NCBI GenBank assembly: GCA_945901245.1
Contig: CAMDKY010000010.1
Coordinates: forward strand, 1-51,464
DNA: 51,464 bases
Source of the DNA: Polynucleobacter meluiroseus
Lineage (GTDB): Bacteria > Pseudomonadota > Gammaproteobacteria > Burkholderiales > Burkholderiaceae
Direction: 5' to 3'
The notes beneath the pieces are model-generated. The model searched no databases. It worked only from the letters and a program-made list of their open reading frames with translations, and had not been told where the DNA came from. Shown here piece after piece: positions 23,050 through 31,073 of this stretch (the stretch's first letter is position 1; every line of letters starts with the position of its first letter). A program made the position numbers and the translations under genes.

Positions 23050-23126
23050 GGAGCGGTAGTTCAGTTGGTTAGAATATCGGCCTGTCACGCCGAGGGTCGC
23101 GGGTTCGAGTCCCGTCCGCTCCGCCA
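23050..23126 (+). tRNA. tRNA-Asp (anticodon GUC)
   Basis: A 77-nt cloverleaf with CCA encoded. Acceptor GGAGCGG pairs with CCGCTCC, anticodon stem TCGGC/GCCGA encloses CTGTCAC with anticodon GTC at 23084-23086. Last of the cluster. Confidence 0.96.
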
Positions 23127-23138
23127 AGATTGATAAAT

Positions 23139-23162
23139 AAGCCCCTTAAGTGGGGCTTTTTT
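23139..23162 (+). terminator. Intrinsic terminator of the tRNA cluster
   Basis: Stem AAGCCCC (23139-23145) with GGGGCTT (23152-23158), loop TTAAGT, followed by a continuous T run to 23162. Strong classical terminator 12 bases after tRNA-Asp. Confidence 0.9.
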
Positions 23163-23171
23163 ATTGCCGAT

Positions 23172-24041
23172 TCATTTGGCTGTCGGAATCGTACCCGGAG
23201 CTTTGGGCGCATCACGATACAAAGGCTCGACCGCCGGCATTAAAGCGCTGAGCTGTTCAATGCGCGTTTCTCCCGAAGGGTGGGTTGATAAAAACTCGGG
23301 TGGATTTTTGCCTTTGGTTGCTTTCATCATCTTTTGCCATACGGAGATCGCTGTACGGGGGTTATAACCTGCTCTGGCAGCTAGTTCAATTCCGATCGCA
23401 TCGGCTTCGCTTTCATGTTGCCTTGAGTTCGGCAATACCAATACATACTGCGCTACTTGATTGGCTGCATTGATCTGCGCGCCATAGCCTCCCGCTGCGG
23501 CGAGTGCAATATTGGTGATGGTACTTTGTGCCATGGCTTGCGAAAGTCGTTCTCTGCCGTGCTCGCGTAATGCATGCGCAATCTCGTGCCCCATGATGGC
23601 GGCAATCTCATCGTCATTGAGATTCAGTTGATCGATGATGCCGGTGTAAAACGTAATCTTACCGCCGGGTGCGCAGGTGGCATTCAGAATGGGGGCGTTA
23701 ATCAGGCTCAGTTGCCAATTCCATTTCTGGGTATCGTCCCGAAAGTAGGCGGTTTTCGGAATGAGGCGATTGGCAATGCCGATCAGGCGATCGTATTGCG
23801 GCCCCGAAGTAATCAGAATCTTTTTTGCTTGGGCTTTTTTATTCTGTTCATTAAAGCTGATTGCCGATAAACGTTCAACCTCACTTTGCGAGGCCATCAT
23901 CAGCTGCTGGCGATTGACGCCCACCACGCCCGGACGGGTCGTAGTGGTGCATGCAGAAATCAGGGTAATGCTGGCAATGCAAAAGGCAATGAGACGGTAA
24001 TGCGTATTGCGGATGCATTTACGAATCAAGGACCTTTGCAT
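23172..24041 (-). CDS. M48-family zinc metalloprotease lipoprotein (LoiP/YcaL/BepA group)
   Basis: Periplasmic membrane-anchored metalloprotease probably involved in envelope or outer-membrane protein quality control. A signal segment ends in lipobox ISAC (Cys near residue 31). The zinc site is HEIAHALREH with the third ligand in the ESEADAIGIELAARAGY segment. The STHPSGETRIEQL motif near the C-terminus is typical of the family. Length 289. The N-terminal extension before the hydrophobic stretch is long and basic, so a later start is possible. Gene-specific naming (loiP, ycaL) is not justified from sequence alone. Confidence 0.9.
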   Translation of the reverse strand: MQRSLIRKCIRNTHYRLIAFCIASITLISACTTTTRPGVVGVNRQQLMMASQSEVERLSAISFNEQNKKAQAKKILITSGPQYDRLIGIANRLIPKTAYFRDDTQKWNWQLSLINAPILNATCAPGGKITFYTGIIDQLNLNDDEIAAIMGHEIAHALREHGRERLSQAMAQSTITNIALAAAGGYGAQINAANQVAQYVLVLPNSRQHESEADAIGIELAARAGYNPRTAISVWQKMMKATKGKNPPEFLSTHPSGETRIEQLSALMPAVEPLYRDAPKAPGTIPTAK

Positions 24042-24071
24042 TCTGATCGGTACTAGATTGATTAGGGCGTA

Positions 24072-24668
24072 TTACTTCTTTCCTGGTGTAATCGAAGCGG
24101 CCATCCGGTCGATGAAAAGAGCGCGCACTACATCGCCTACTGCAATGTCTTTCAAGAGCTCTGGGTTCTTCACTTTCACGACAGTGACCTTACCATTAGG
24201 GCCCTTGATTGATGCTGTCTTTTTGTTGCGATCGACAGCAACCACATCGGCAATGATTTCAGTGGCGTTGGTGATGGTTTGGGATGGTTTCTGACCAGGC
24301 TGTGCAGTAGCAACAGCAGAGGCTTCTTGCTTGCTGCGAATGCCATCGCTCTTGGTTTTAATCAGCTCAAGCGCAACTGCAACTTCATAGGTCACGCTCA
24401 GGTGATCGCCTACCTTAATTTGAGCAAAGTTTTTGATTTCTGGACCAGCCACAAAATTGGACTCGCCTTCTTTATTCTTGAAGGTAATGGTGCGTGTTTT
24501 AGCGTCAATCTTGACAACATCGCCCTGATATAAGTCATAGACCGTATCCATAATGGCAGCCGCCTCTACTTTAGGCTTAGCTGGACTAGCAGGCTGTGCC
24601 TGAACTAGGCTAGTCGTTGCGAGTAATGCCGCAGTGATTGCAGCGATGTGGAGGGATTTACGTTTCAT
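24072..24668 (-). CDS. Secreted protein of unknown function with an internal domain duplication
   Basis: A 198-residue protein with a clear signal peptide (MKRKSLHIAAITAALL to a site near VQA-QPA). The mature part appears to hold two related beta-rich units: GDVVKIDAKTRTITFKN ending in IKVGDHLSV (about residues 48-98), and ADVVAVDRNKKTASIKG ending in IAVGDVVRA (about 138-190). They are separated by a variable Ala/Gln/Thr-rich linker. The pattern resembles small OB-like or DUF5666-like beta barrels, but I cannot assign a family. It is on the same strand as the M48 protease, 30 bases upstream of it, so both may act in the envelope. Real gene; function unknown. Confidence 0.85.
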   Translation of the reverse strand: MKRKSLHIAAITAALLATTSLVQAQPASPAKPKVEAAAIMDTVYDLYQGDVVKIDAKTRTITFKNKEGESNFVAGPEIKNFAQIKVGDHLSVTYEVAVALELIKTKSDGIRSKQEASAVATAQPGQKPSQTITNATEIIADVVAVDRNKKTASIKGPNGKVTVVKVKNPELLKDIAVGDVVRALFIDRMAASITPGKK

Positions 24669-24706
24669 GTTCTTCCTTTTGGTTTGATAAAAAATAATCT
24701 TTGGTT

Positions 24707-25651
24707 TTACTGCGTACGAATGGATTCAACAAGCTGGGTTTGACCTTCTTGGCGCTCCCACCAATTTCCTGCAAAGTGACCTTGTAACCAATCGATGCAT
24801 TGACTGACCTTACCAGGCACCAAGCGGGGCGATGAGAACACCGCATGGATTTCTTGGGAAGGCAAAGTCCAGTCCGTCAAGATCGGCTGCAGACTACCCC
24901 TCTTGACGGAATGGTAAGCCACGTACCAAGGTAGGGCTGACAAGCCCATTTTAGCGATGGTAGCTGCCAATAAGGTCGATAGATTATTGGAGTAAAGCGG
25001 CCCCTTTACAGGCACAGAGAGGGCTGCGCCATCGGCTCCACTGAGGTGCCAGCGGTGATTGTCTTGAACGGAGCTGTAAATCAGGGCCTGGTGACTCGAT
25101 AGTTCGCTTGGATGCCGTGGGGTGCCGTGCTCTTTTAAATAACTAGGGCTGGCCACCATTACCCAGGGATTGAGGCCCAAATACCGTGATCCCAGTGAAG
25201 AGTCGGGCAGGCGCCCCATACGGATGGCTAAATCAATGCCTTTTTCAACCAAATTGATGTAATCGTCGTCTAAGCTCAGATGCACCTGCAGTTGCGGATG
25301 CTGGCCCATGAATTCCAATACCAAGGGGGTCAAAATGCGTCGCCCAAACGCAACCGATGAGCTGATCGACAGCTTTCCTCGAATTTTGCTTTGCAGTAAA
25401 GCAGCTAAATTATCGGCATCCTCAAGTTCACGCGAAATAATTTTGCATTTCTCATAGTAGATTTGACCGATTTCAGTCGGGGTAACGCCCCTCGTACTGC
25501 GGTGCAGCAAAAGGGAGCCCAGGCGCTTTTCTAAAAACGCAATGTGCTTAGTCGCAGTCGGCTGAGTAATGCCCAGGCTAGTTGCAGCCTTGCTAAACGA
25601 GCCGGTCTCCACCACGCGAACGAAAAGGGCGATGCCCTGAATGCGATCCAT
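24707..25651 (-). CDS. LysR-family transcriptional regulator of the glyoxylate genes
   Basis: The N-terminal winged helix-turn-helix (about residues 3-62, FVRVVETGSFSKAATSLGITQPTATKHIAFLEKRLG, quoted here in part as SFSKAATSLGI) is followed by a periplasmic-binding-protein-like effector domain (about 90-300). Total 314 residues. It is divergent from gcl with a 130-base gap containing a perfect LysR-style palindrome, so it most likely controls gcl-hyi-glxR and itself. The effector is unknown; glyoxylate or a related acid is a reasonable guess. GGGTAT and no Shine-Dalgarno precede the ATG. Confidence 0.92.
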   Translation of the reverse strand: MDRIQGIALFVRVVETGSFSKAATSLGITQPTATKHIAFLEKRLGSLLLHRSTRGVTPTEIGQIYYEKCKIISRELEDADNLAALLQSKIRGKLSISSSVAFGRRILTPLVLEFMGQHPQLQVHLSLDDDYINLVEKGIDLAIRMGRLPDSSLGSRYLGLNPWVMVASPSYLKEHGTPRHPSELSSHQALIYSSVQDNHRWHLSGADGAALSVPVKGPLYSNNLSTLLAATIAKMGLSALPWYVAYHSVKRGSLQPILTDWTLPSQEIHAVFSSPRLVPGKVSQCIDWLQGHFAGNWWERQEGQTQLVESIRTQ

Positions 25652-25681
25652 ATACCCATTTTAGCCTTATTTCTATTTGGG

Positions 25682-25698
25682 TATTCCAAATTGGAATA
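25682..25698. promoter_or_regulatory. LysR operator between regulator and gcl
   Basis: TATTCCAA (25682-25689), one base, TTGGAATA (25691-25698): a perfect 8-bp inverted repeat containing the T-N11-A pattern of LysR-type sites. It is 31 bases upstream of the regulator's start and 84 bases upstream of gcl, well placed for activation of gcl and autoregulation. Confidence 0.7.
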
Positions 25699-25781
25699 GG
25701 TGATATGAATGCGCCTGCCATTCTCATTTGAGCCGGAAATCGCCATCATTCATTCATTCTTATAAACGTGGAGGAGACATC

Positions 25782-27572
25782 ATGGCCAAAATGAAAGCCG
25801 CAATGGCTGCAGTGCTAGTAATGGAAAAAGAGGGTGTAACGACCGCCTTTGGCGTACCGGGCGCTGCAATTAATCCGCTCTATGCCCAAATGCGTGAGCG
25901 TCAGTCGATTACGCACATCTTGGCTCGCCACGTAGAAGGCGCCTCGCACATGGCCGAAGGCTATACCCGCGCTAAGGCCGGCAATATTGGTGTCTGCATC
26001 GGCACCTCGGGCCCTGCTGGAACCGACATGATTACCGGTCTCTATTCTGCGATTGCCGATTCCATTCCTATTTTGTGCATTACCGGTCAAGCGCCGCGTG
26101 CTCGCCTATACAAAGAAGACTTTCAGGCGGTTGATATTGAGTCCATTTCTAAGCCAGTTACCAAAATGTCGGTTACGGTTCGCGAGCCCGGCTTGGTGCC
26201 ACGGGTATTTCAGCAAGCATTCCATGTGATGCGCTCCGGACGTCCCGGCCCAGTCTTAATAGACTTGCCTATTGATGTGCAATTGGCTGAGATTGAATTT
26301 GATATCGATACCTATGAGCCATTGCCGGTCTACAAGCCTGCAGCCAGCCGTAAGCAGATTGAAAAGGCCATGGAAATGTTAATGGCCTCTGAAAAGCCAT
26401 TGATTGTTGCTGGTGGCGGCATTATTAATGCCGATGCGGATAAGTTATTGGTTGAGTTTGCTGAGTTGACCGGCATCCCAGTCATTCCTACCCTGATGGG
26501 TTGGGGCACCATTCCGGACGACCATCCATTGATGGCTGGTATGGTTGGCTTGCAAACGTCGCACCGCTATGGCAATGCCACGATGGTTGCCAGTGATTTT
26601 GTTTTGGGAATCGGCAATCGCTGGGCCAACCGCCATACGGGCTCGATTGATGTGTATTGCAAAGACCGCAAATTTATCCACGTGGATATTGAGCCAACCC
26701 AAATTGGTCGTGTCTTTAACCCAGACTACGGCATTGTTTCCGATGCAAAAGCCGCTTTGGAATTGTTTGTTGAAGTAGCCAAAGAGTGGAAATCCAAAGG
26801 CAAGCTCAAAGACTACAGCGATTGGGTCAGCCGTTGCCAAGAGCGCAAGCGTTTGATGTTGCGCAAAACCAATTTTGATAATGTGCCTATTAAGCCACAG
26901 CGCGTATATCAGGAGATGAATTCGGTATTTGGTCGCGATACGGTCTATGTATCAACCATCGGCTTGTCACAAATTGCAGGTAGCCAGTTCTTGCACGTGT
27001 ATGGCGCTCGCCAGTGGATCAATTGCGGTCAAGCCGGTCCTCTAGGCTGGACCATTCCTGCGGCATTGGGTGTTTTGGCATCCGATCCAACCAAGACGGT
27101 GGTTGGCCTTGCTGGTGACTATGATTTCCAATTTTTAATTGAAGAGTTAGCCGTCGGTGCACAGTTCCACTTACCACTCATTATGGTTTTGGTAAATAAC
27201 AGCTACCTCGGCTTGATTCGCCAAGCGCAGCGTGGTTTTGAGATGGACTACTGCGTTCAGCTGGCCTTTGACAATATCAACGTCGATGATGAAAACCTCA
27301 AAGGCTATGGCGTCGACCACGTCAAAGTCGTGGAAGGTTTGGGTTGCCGAGCCCTGCGTGTAACCGACCCAAGCAAGATCAGTGCTGCCTTAATCGAAGC
27401 ACAGAAGATGGCTAAAGAGCACCGCGTTCCTATCGTGGTTGAGGTTATTTTAGAGAAGGTAACCAATATTGCCATGGGTACCGAGATCACCAATGTGAAT
27501 GAGTTCGAAGACATTGATTGTCGCCACCCTGCAGGTACTGAAGGATTGATTACTGCTGGTTTGCTTGAGTAA
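25782..27572 (+). CDS. gcl: Glyoxylate carboligase (tartronate-semialdehyde synthase)
   Basis: Thiamine-diphosphate enzyme that joins two glyoxylates to tartronate semialdehyde and CO2. The N-terminal pyrimidine-binding domain has [11 protein letters not shown] and [19 protein letters not shown], where Val stands at the position of the usual catalytic Glu, a known peculiarity of Gcl. The C-terminal domain has the GDYDFQF segment with [10 protein letters not shown], the ThDP pyrophosphate site. I use ATG 25782 (596 residues), preceded by GGAGGAGA; an upstream ATG at 25728 would add 18 residues unlike the family. E. coli Gcl has 593 residues. First gene of the glyoxylate module. Confidence 0.97.
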   Translation: MAKMKAAMAAVLVMEKEGVTTAFGVPGAAINPLYAQMRERQSITHILARHVEGASHMAEGYTRAKAGNIGVCIGTSGPAGTDMITGLYSAIADSIPILCITGQAPRARLYKEDFQAVDIESISKPVTKMSVTVREPGLVPRVFQQAFHVMRSGRPGPVLIDLPIDVQLAEIEFDIDTYEPLPVYKPAASRKQIEKAMEMLMASEKPLIVAGGGIINADADKLLVEFAELTGIPVIPTLMGWGTIPDDHPLMAGMVGLQTSHRYGNATMVASDFVLGIGNRWANRHTGSIDVYCKDRKFIHVDIEPTQIGRVFNPDYGIVSDAKAALELFVEVAKEWKSKGKLKDYSDWVSRCQERKRLMLRKTNFDNVPIKPQRVYQEMNSVFGRDTVYVSTIGLSQIAGSQFLHVYGARQWINCGQAGPLGWTIPAALGVLASDPTKTVVGLAGDYDFQFLIEELAVGAQFHLPLIMVLVNNSYLGLIRQAQRGFEMDYCVQLAFDNINVDDENLKGYGVDHVKVVEGLGCRALRVTDPSKISAALIEAQKMAKEHRVPIVVEVILEKVTNIAMGTEITNVNEFEDIDCRHPAGTEGLITAGLLE

Positions 27573-27602
27573 TCAGTTTACTTAATGGAATGCTGTTCTA
27601 AT

Positions 27603-27639
27603 GCGGTATTACTAGCGTAATACCGCCATTTTTTCGTTT
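27603..27639 (+). terminator. Hairpin with T-rich tail between gcl and hyi
   Basis: A perfect 10-bp stem (27603-27612 with 27617-27626, GCGGTATTAC/GTAATACCGC) with a 4-base loop TAGC, followed by T6 and then T7 interrupted by CG. It is a credible intrinsic terminator or attenuator inside what is otherwise one operon, and would lower hyi and glxR expression relative to gcl. Confidence 0.75.
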
Positions 27640-27678
27640 TTTTGCTTTTTGATTTTTTGAATTTATTAAGGAACAGGA

Positions 27679-28455
27679 ATGCCGAAGTTTGCTGCTAATC
27701 TCACCATGTTGTTTAACGAAGTTCCATTCATGGAGCGTTTTGATAAGGCGGCGGCAGCCAACTTTAAGGCAGTGGAGTTTCTGTTTCCATATGCATTTCC
27801 AATTGCGGATATTAAGGCAAAGCTGGATCAAAACAAACTGACTTTGGTACTTCACAATATGCCCGCAGGCAATTGGGAAGCGGGTGAGCGTGGGATTGCT
27901 TGCCTGCCTGATCGCGTGGAAGAGTTTCGTAAAGGCGTATCCAATGCGGTGGAATACGCCAGTGCACTTAGGGTTACTCAAGTCAATTGCTTGGCCGGAA
28001 AAGCACCACAAGGGGTTGCCCATAGTGTGTTGCAGACTACCTTGATAGATAATCTGAAATACGCTGCTGCAGAGCTTAAAAAAGCCCATATCAAGCTTCT
28101 GATTGAGCCCATCAATACCTTTGACATACCAGGCTTCTTCTTATCTGGAACGCAGCAGGCAGTCGACATCATCACTGAAGTTGGCTCGGATAATCTATTT
28201 TTGCAGTACGACATCTACCATGCCCAGCGCATGGAGGGTGAGCTGGCCAATTCCATCCAGAAGCATCTTTCTAAAATTGCCCATATTCAGCTAGCCGATA
28301 ATCCTGGCCGCAATGAGCCTGGTACCGGTGAAATCAATTACGCCTATATCTTTGCTATGCTCGATCGCATTGGCTATACCGGCTGGATTGGTTGTGAATA
28401 CAAACCCGCAGCGACAACCGAGGCAGGCTTGGGTTGGTTTAAACCCTTCGCTTAA
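27679..28455 (+). CDS. hyi: Hydroxypyruvate isomerase
   Basis: TIM-barrel enzyme of the xylose-isomerase-like superfamily that interconverts hydroxypyruvate and tartronate semialdehyde. Typical features are the N-terminal FAANLTMLFNEVPFMERF, the metal-ligand glutamate in LLIEPINTFDIPGFF, the LQYDIYHAQRMEGEL segment and the C-terminal second glutamate in WIGCEYKPAATTEAGLGW. Length 258 is identical to E. coli Hyi. AAGGAACAGG precedes the ATG. It lies between gcl and the reductase gene and belongs to that pathway. Confidence 0.95.
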   Translation: MPKFAANLTMLFNEVPFMERFDKAAAANFKAVEFLFPYAFPIADIKAKLDQNKLTLVLHNMPAGNWEAGERGIACLPDRVEEFRKGVSNAVEYASALRVTQVNCLAGKAPQGVAHSVLQTTLIDNLKYAAAELKKAHIKLLIEPINTFDIPGFFLSGTQQAVDIITEVGSDNLFLQYDIYHAQRMEGELANSIQKHLSKIAHIQLADNPGRNEPGTGEINYAYIFAMLDRIGYTGWIGCEYKPAATTEAGLGWFKPFA

Positions 28456-28593
28456 ATTGGCTGCTGCTATATTTTGATTAGCTAGTTTGGCATGCCAATC
28501 AAGAATATGCCTCAGCTCTTGCGAGATAATTTGCTTTTGCAGTCCTTCAAACTCCACTAATAAAAGCCCATCACCTTAAATAGGATTACTACC

Positions 28594-29499
28594 ATGTCAC
28601 AACTCAAACTCGGTTTCGTCGGCCTTGGCATTATGGGCGCGCCCATGGCGGGGCATTTAGTTGCTGCAGGCCATACGGTGTATGTCAATACGCGCAGCAA
28701 GGTACCGGAGGCCATTGCGAAATCAGCAGCGATTCAGTGCGCAAGCCCGGCGGAAGTTGCCGAGAAAGCCGACATTATTTTTACCATGGTTCCCGACACT
28801 CCCGATGTTGAGCGCGTGCTGTTTGGTGACAAAGGCATTGCCAGCGGCTTAGCCAATGGCGGTAAAGGTAAAGTCGTTGTGGATATGAGCTCCATATCGC
28901 CGATTGCAACCAAAGAATTTGCAAAGCGCATTAATGCATTAGGCGCTGATTATCTCGATGCACCAGTTTCCGGCGGTGAAGTGGGCGCAAAAAATGCAAC
29001 CCTGTCGATCATGCTCGGCGGTGATGAAGCCGTCTTTGCACGCGTTAAGCCCATCCTCGAATTAATGGGTAAGAACATTAACTTAGTCGGCGGCAATGGC
29101 GACGGTCAAACGGCTAAAGTAGCCAACCAAATTATTGTGGCACTGAATATTGAAGCGGTTGCTGAAGCGCTCTTGTTTGCTGCTAAAGCCGGCGCCGATC
29201 CAGCCAAAGTACGCCAAGCCTTAATGGGCGGCTTTGCCAGCTCCAAGATTTTGGAAGTGCATGGCGAACGCATGGTCAAGCGCACCTTTGATCCTGGGTT
29301 CCGGATTGAATTGCATCAGAAGGATTTGAACTTGGCGCTGAATAGTGCGCGCGCACTCGGCGTCTCTTTGCCGAATACCGCCACCGCTCAGGAACTGTTT
29401 AACTCCTGCGCAGCCCATGGCGGCAAAGCATGGGATCATTCAGCCATGGTGCGTGCCTTAGAGAAGCTGGCTAATTTTGAGATTGGTCAAAAAGCCTAA
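28594..29499 (+). CDS. glxR: 2-hydroxy-3-oxopropionate (tartronate semialdehyde) reductase
   Basis: Reduces tartronate semialdehyde to glycerate with NAD(P)H and completes the glyoxylate-to-glycerate route. It is a beta-hydroxyacid dehydrogenase: Rossmann motif GFVGLGIMGAPMAGHL at the N-terminus, substrate-binding DAPVSGGEVGA (near residue 120) and a catalytic Lys in GDGQTAKVANQI (near residue 170). C-terminal helical domain complete at 301 residues. The symbol garR could equally apply; glxR is preferred because of the gcl-hyi neighbourhood. The gap of 138 bases after hyi has no obvious terminator. Confidence 0.95.
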   Translation: MSQLKLGFVGLGIMGAPMAGHLVAAGHTVYVNTRSKVPEAIAKSAAIQCASPAEVAEKADIIFTMVPDTPDVERVLFGDKGIASGLANGGKGKVVVDMSSISPIATKEFAKRINALGADYLDAPVSGGEVGAKNATLSIMLGGDEAVFARVKPILELMGKNINLVGGNGDGQTAKVANQIIVALNIEAVAEALLFAAKAGADPAKVRQALMGGFASSKILEVHGERMVKRTFDPGFRIELHQKDLNLALNSARALGVSLPNTATAQELFNSCAAHGGKAWDHSAMVRALEKLANFEIGQKA

Positions 29500-29547
29500 T
29501 CCTGTTTTTCTAGTTTGACCTAAGCCAGTGGTGCATTCGGTTGCATA

Positions 29548-30144
29548 ATGAGCAGCATGGACTCACTACTGGTTGTTTACCTTCACGGCTTTCGTTCCTC
29601 ACCTCGCTCCAGTAAAGCCCAGATGACTGGTGATGCCATCGCGTATCGCGTAGAGCAGGGCGCCGCGATCGAATGGTATTGCCCTCAGTTGCTCGCCTCG
29701 CCGCGCGAATCGATGGACATGGTTCGGCGCCACATTGATGCCTCTAAAGCCAATCGACTATCCGTGATCGGCTCTTCCTTGGGCGGCTTTTATACCAACT
29801 ACCTCGCAGAGCACTATGGTTGCAAAGGCATTGCACTCAATCCAGCGGTGAGGGCAGGGCGCGAACTGGCGCCCCATGTCGGCATGATGACGGCCTATGA
29901 TAGCGAAGAGCCTTTTGACTTTCGGGCTGAATACATCGATGAACTTAATCGCATGCAGGTCGAAGCCATTACGCTCCCTGAGCGCTACCTCCTCCTCGCC
30001 GCCACCGGCGATGAATTGCTCGACTGGCGGGAGATGAGCGCCTTTTATCGAGGCGCCGAGCAGATCATTATTGAAGGCAGCGATCATGGTATTCACAATT
30101 ACAGCGAGTACTTGGATGCAGTCGTCGATTTCGCCTGCAATTAA
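29548..30144 (+). CDS. YqiA/YcfP-family alpha/beta-hydrolase (esterase)
   Basis: A 198-residue single-domain hydrolase. The oxyanion strand is YLHGFRSSPRSSKA (near residue 12), the nucleophile elbow GSSLGGFY (Ser near 73), and a catalytic His sits in EGSDHGIHNY near the C-terminus, with a candidate acid in ATGDELLDWR. This matches the UPF0227/YqiA family of short-chain ester hydrolases. Two ATG codons, 29548 and 29557, are possible; the second would sit seven bases after CATAAT. No substrate can be inferred. It stands 48 bases after glxR but is probably unrelated to glyoxylate use. Confidence 0.88.
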   Translation: MSSMDSLLVVYLHGFRSSPRSSKAQMTGDAIAYRVEQGAAIEWYCPQLLASPRESMDMVRRHIDASKANRLSVIGSSLGGFYTNYLAEHYGCKGIALNPAVRAGRELAPHVGMMTAYDSEEPFDFRAEYIDELNRMQVEAITLPERYLLLAATGDELLDWREMSAFYRGAEQIIIEGSDHGIHNYSEYLDAVVDFACN

Positions 30145-30229
30145 TTGATGTAGCTCATTTGTTGAGCTTCTGACTTGACATACTGCACTCTGGACTAATT
30201 AGCGCGCAAGCGCAAAACCGGAGAGCACC

Positions 30230-30328
30230 ATGCAACTACTCAAAACCTTTTTGATCTGGCTTGTCTTTGCTGAAAAGCAGGGCGAATGGCAACGTTCGGA
30301 GTGGATTTGCCGTAATCGGATTAAATAA
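30230..30328 (+). CDS. Possible 32-residue peptide
   Basis: A short ORF with a good ribosome site (GGAGAG at 30220-30225, four bases before the ATG) and a perfect TTGACA at 30175-30180, though no convincing -10 follows. The peptide is hydrophobic in its first half (MQLLKTFLIWLVFA) and strongly basic and tryptophan-containing in the second half (QRSEWICRNRIK). It lies in the 321-base gap between the esterase and the HNH gene. It could be a real small membrane peptide, a leader peptide or chance. No family recognised. Confidence 0.3.
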   Translation: MQLLKTFLIWLVFAEKQGEWQRSEWICRNRIK

Positions 30329-30383
30329 ATCGAATGGCGAAAACCCTAGCCAATGCTCCCTTTGTAGGGTCAATTGCGCTGCG

Positions 30384-30412
30384 TTGATGCCCCCCTTAAT
30401 TTTCTGTAAGAT
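30384..30412 (+). promoter_or_regulatory. Promoter of the HNH gene
   Basis: TTGATG (30384-30389), a 17-base spacer and TAAGAT (30407-30412), the latter preceded by TG as an extended -10. It is 54 bases upstream of the chosen HNH start. Apart from this and the small ORF, the 30145-30465 gap contains only a weak inverted repeat (ACCCTA/TAGGGT at about 30342-30370). Confidence 0.6.
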
Positions 30413-30465
30413 GGATGTCATGCAGCAATGCCATGATGTAAGCCATGACACAGAAAGGAGTGGGT

Positions 30466-31047
30466 GTGCTGAGCATTTTGAAGTTAGACGCCGGCGGCAT
30501 TCCGCAATGCTGGATTAACGCGGAAGAAGCGACAAAACAATATGCGGATCAGAGCGTACTCTGGACCCTAGGCGATCCGATTGCCGTCATGCGCGGCGGG
30601 ATTTCTCGTGCGACTGGTAAGCAGTCGATCATTGAACTGCATTCCATTGTTGCGGTTAAAGGTTCTGCCCGCATTAATCTCTTTGATGTCGTGCCCAGCA
30701 TCACCAAACGTAAGCTGTATCGCCGTGATCGTGGCCTATGCGCATACTGTGGTGAGCGCATTACTGAAAACGATGCCGAGGCTGAACACATTACTCCGAA
30801 TAGCCGTGGTGGCAAATACACCTGGATGAATTTGGTTATTTCCTGCAGGCCATGCAACCAGCGTAAAGGCAATCGCACCCCGGAAACGGCGAACATGAGC
30901 TTGCTCTATGCTCCGTACATGCCAAGCCTGTATGAAGACATGATTCTCAAGGGCCGCAATATTTTGGCCGACCAAATGGATTTTTTAGCTGCGAACTTAC
31001 CCAAAAATAGCCGTCTCCTGGAAGGACTGTTCTGGGAGCAATCCTAA
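30466..31047 (+). CDS. HNH endonuclease-domain protein
   Basis: About 193 residues with an HNH fold near the middle: zinc cysteines CAYCG and CRPCN, and the active-site motif EAEHITPNSRGG with a conserved Asn in WMNLVISC. The N-terminal domain (LKLDAGGIPQCWIN) resembles chromosomal HNH proteins found widely in proteobacteria. GTG at 30466 is preferred because AGGAG lies five bases upstream; an ATG at 30445 has no ribosome site and adds seven residues. Not flanked by restriction, phage or toxin genes; nuclease activity and target are unknown. Confidence 0.87.
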   Translation: MLSILKLDAGGIPQCWINAEEATKQYADQSVLWTLGDPIAVMRGGISRATGKQSIIELHSIVAVKGSARINLFDVVPSITKRKLYRRDRGLCAYCGERITENDAEAEHITPNSRGGKYTWMNLVISCRPCNQRKGNRTPETANMSLLYAPYMPSLYEDMILKGRNILADQMDFLAANLPKNSRLLEGLFWEQS

Positions 31048-31073
31048 GTCGTTTTAGGCCGCTGTGGGTTCTA

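Noticed and set aside
27598-28089. 163-codon open frame antisense to hyi
   Set aside because: It covers the gcl-hyi hairpin and the conserved hyi gene; no ribosome site or family resemblance.
29515-29549. Leaderless start for the YqiA-like gene (TTGACC and CATAAT)
   Set aside because: The spacer is 23 bases, too long for a normal promoter.
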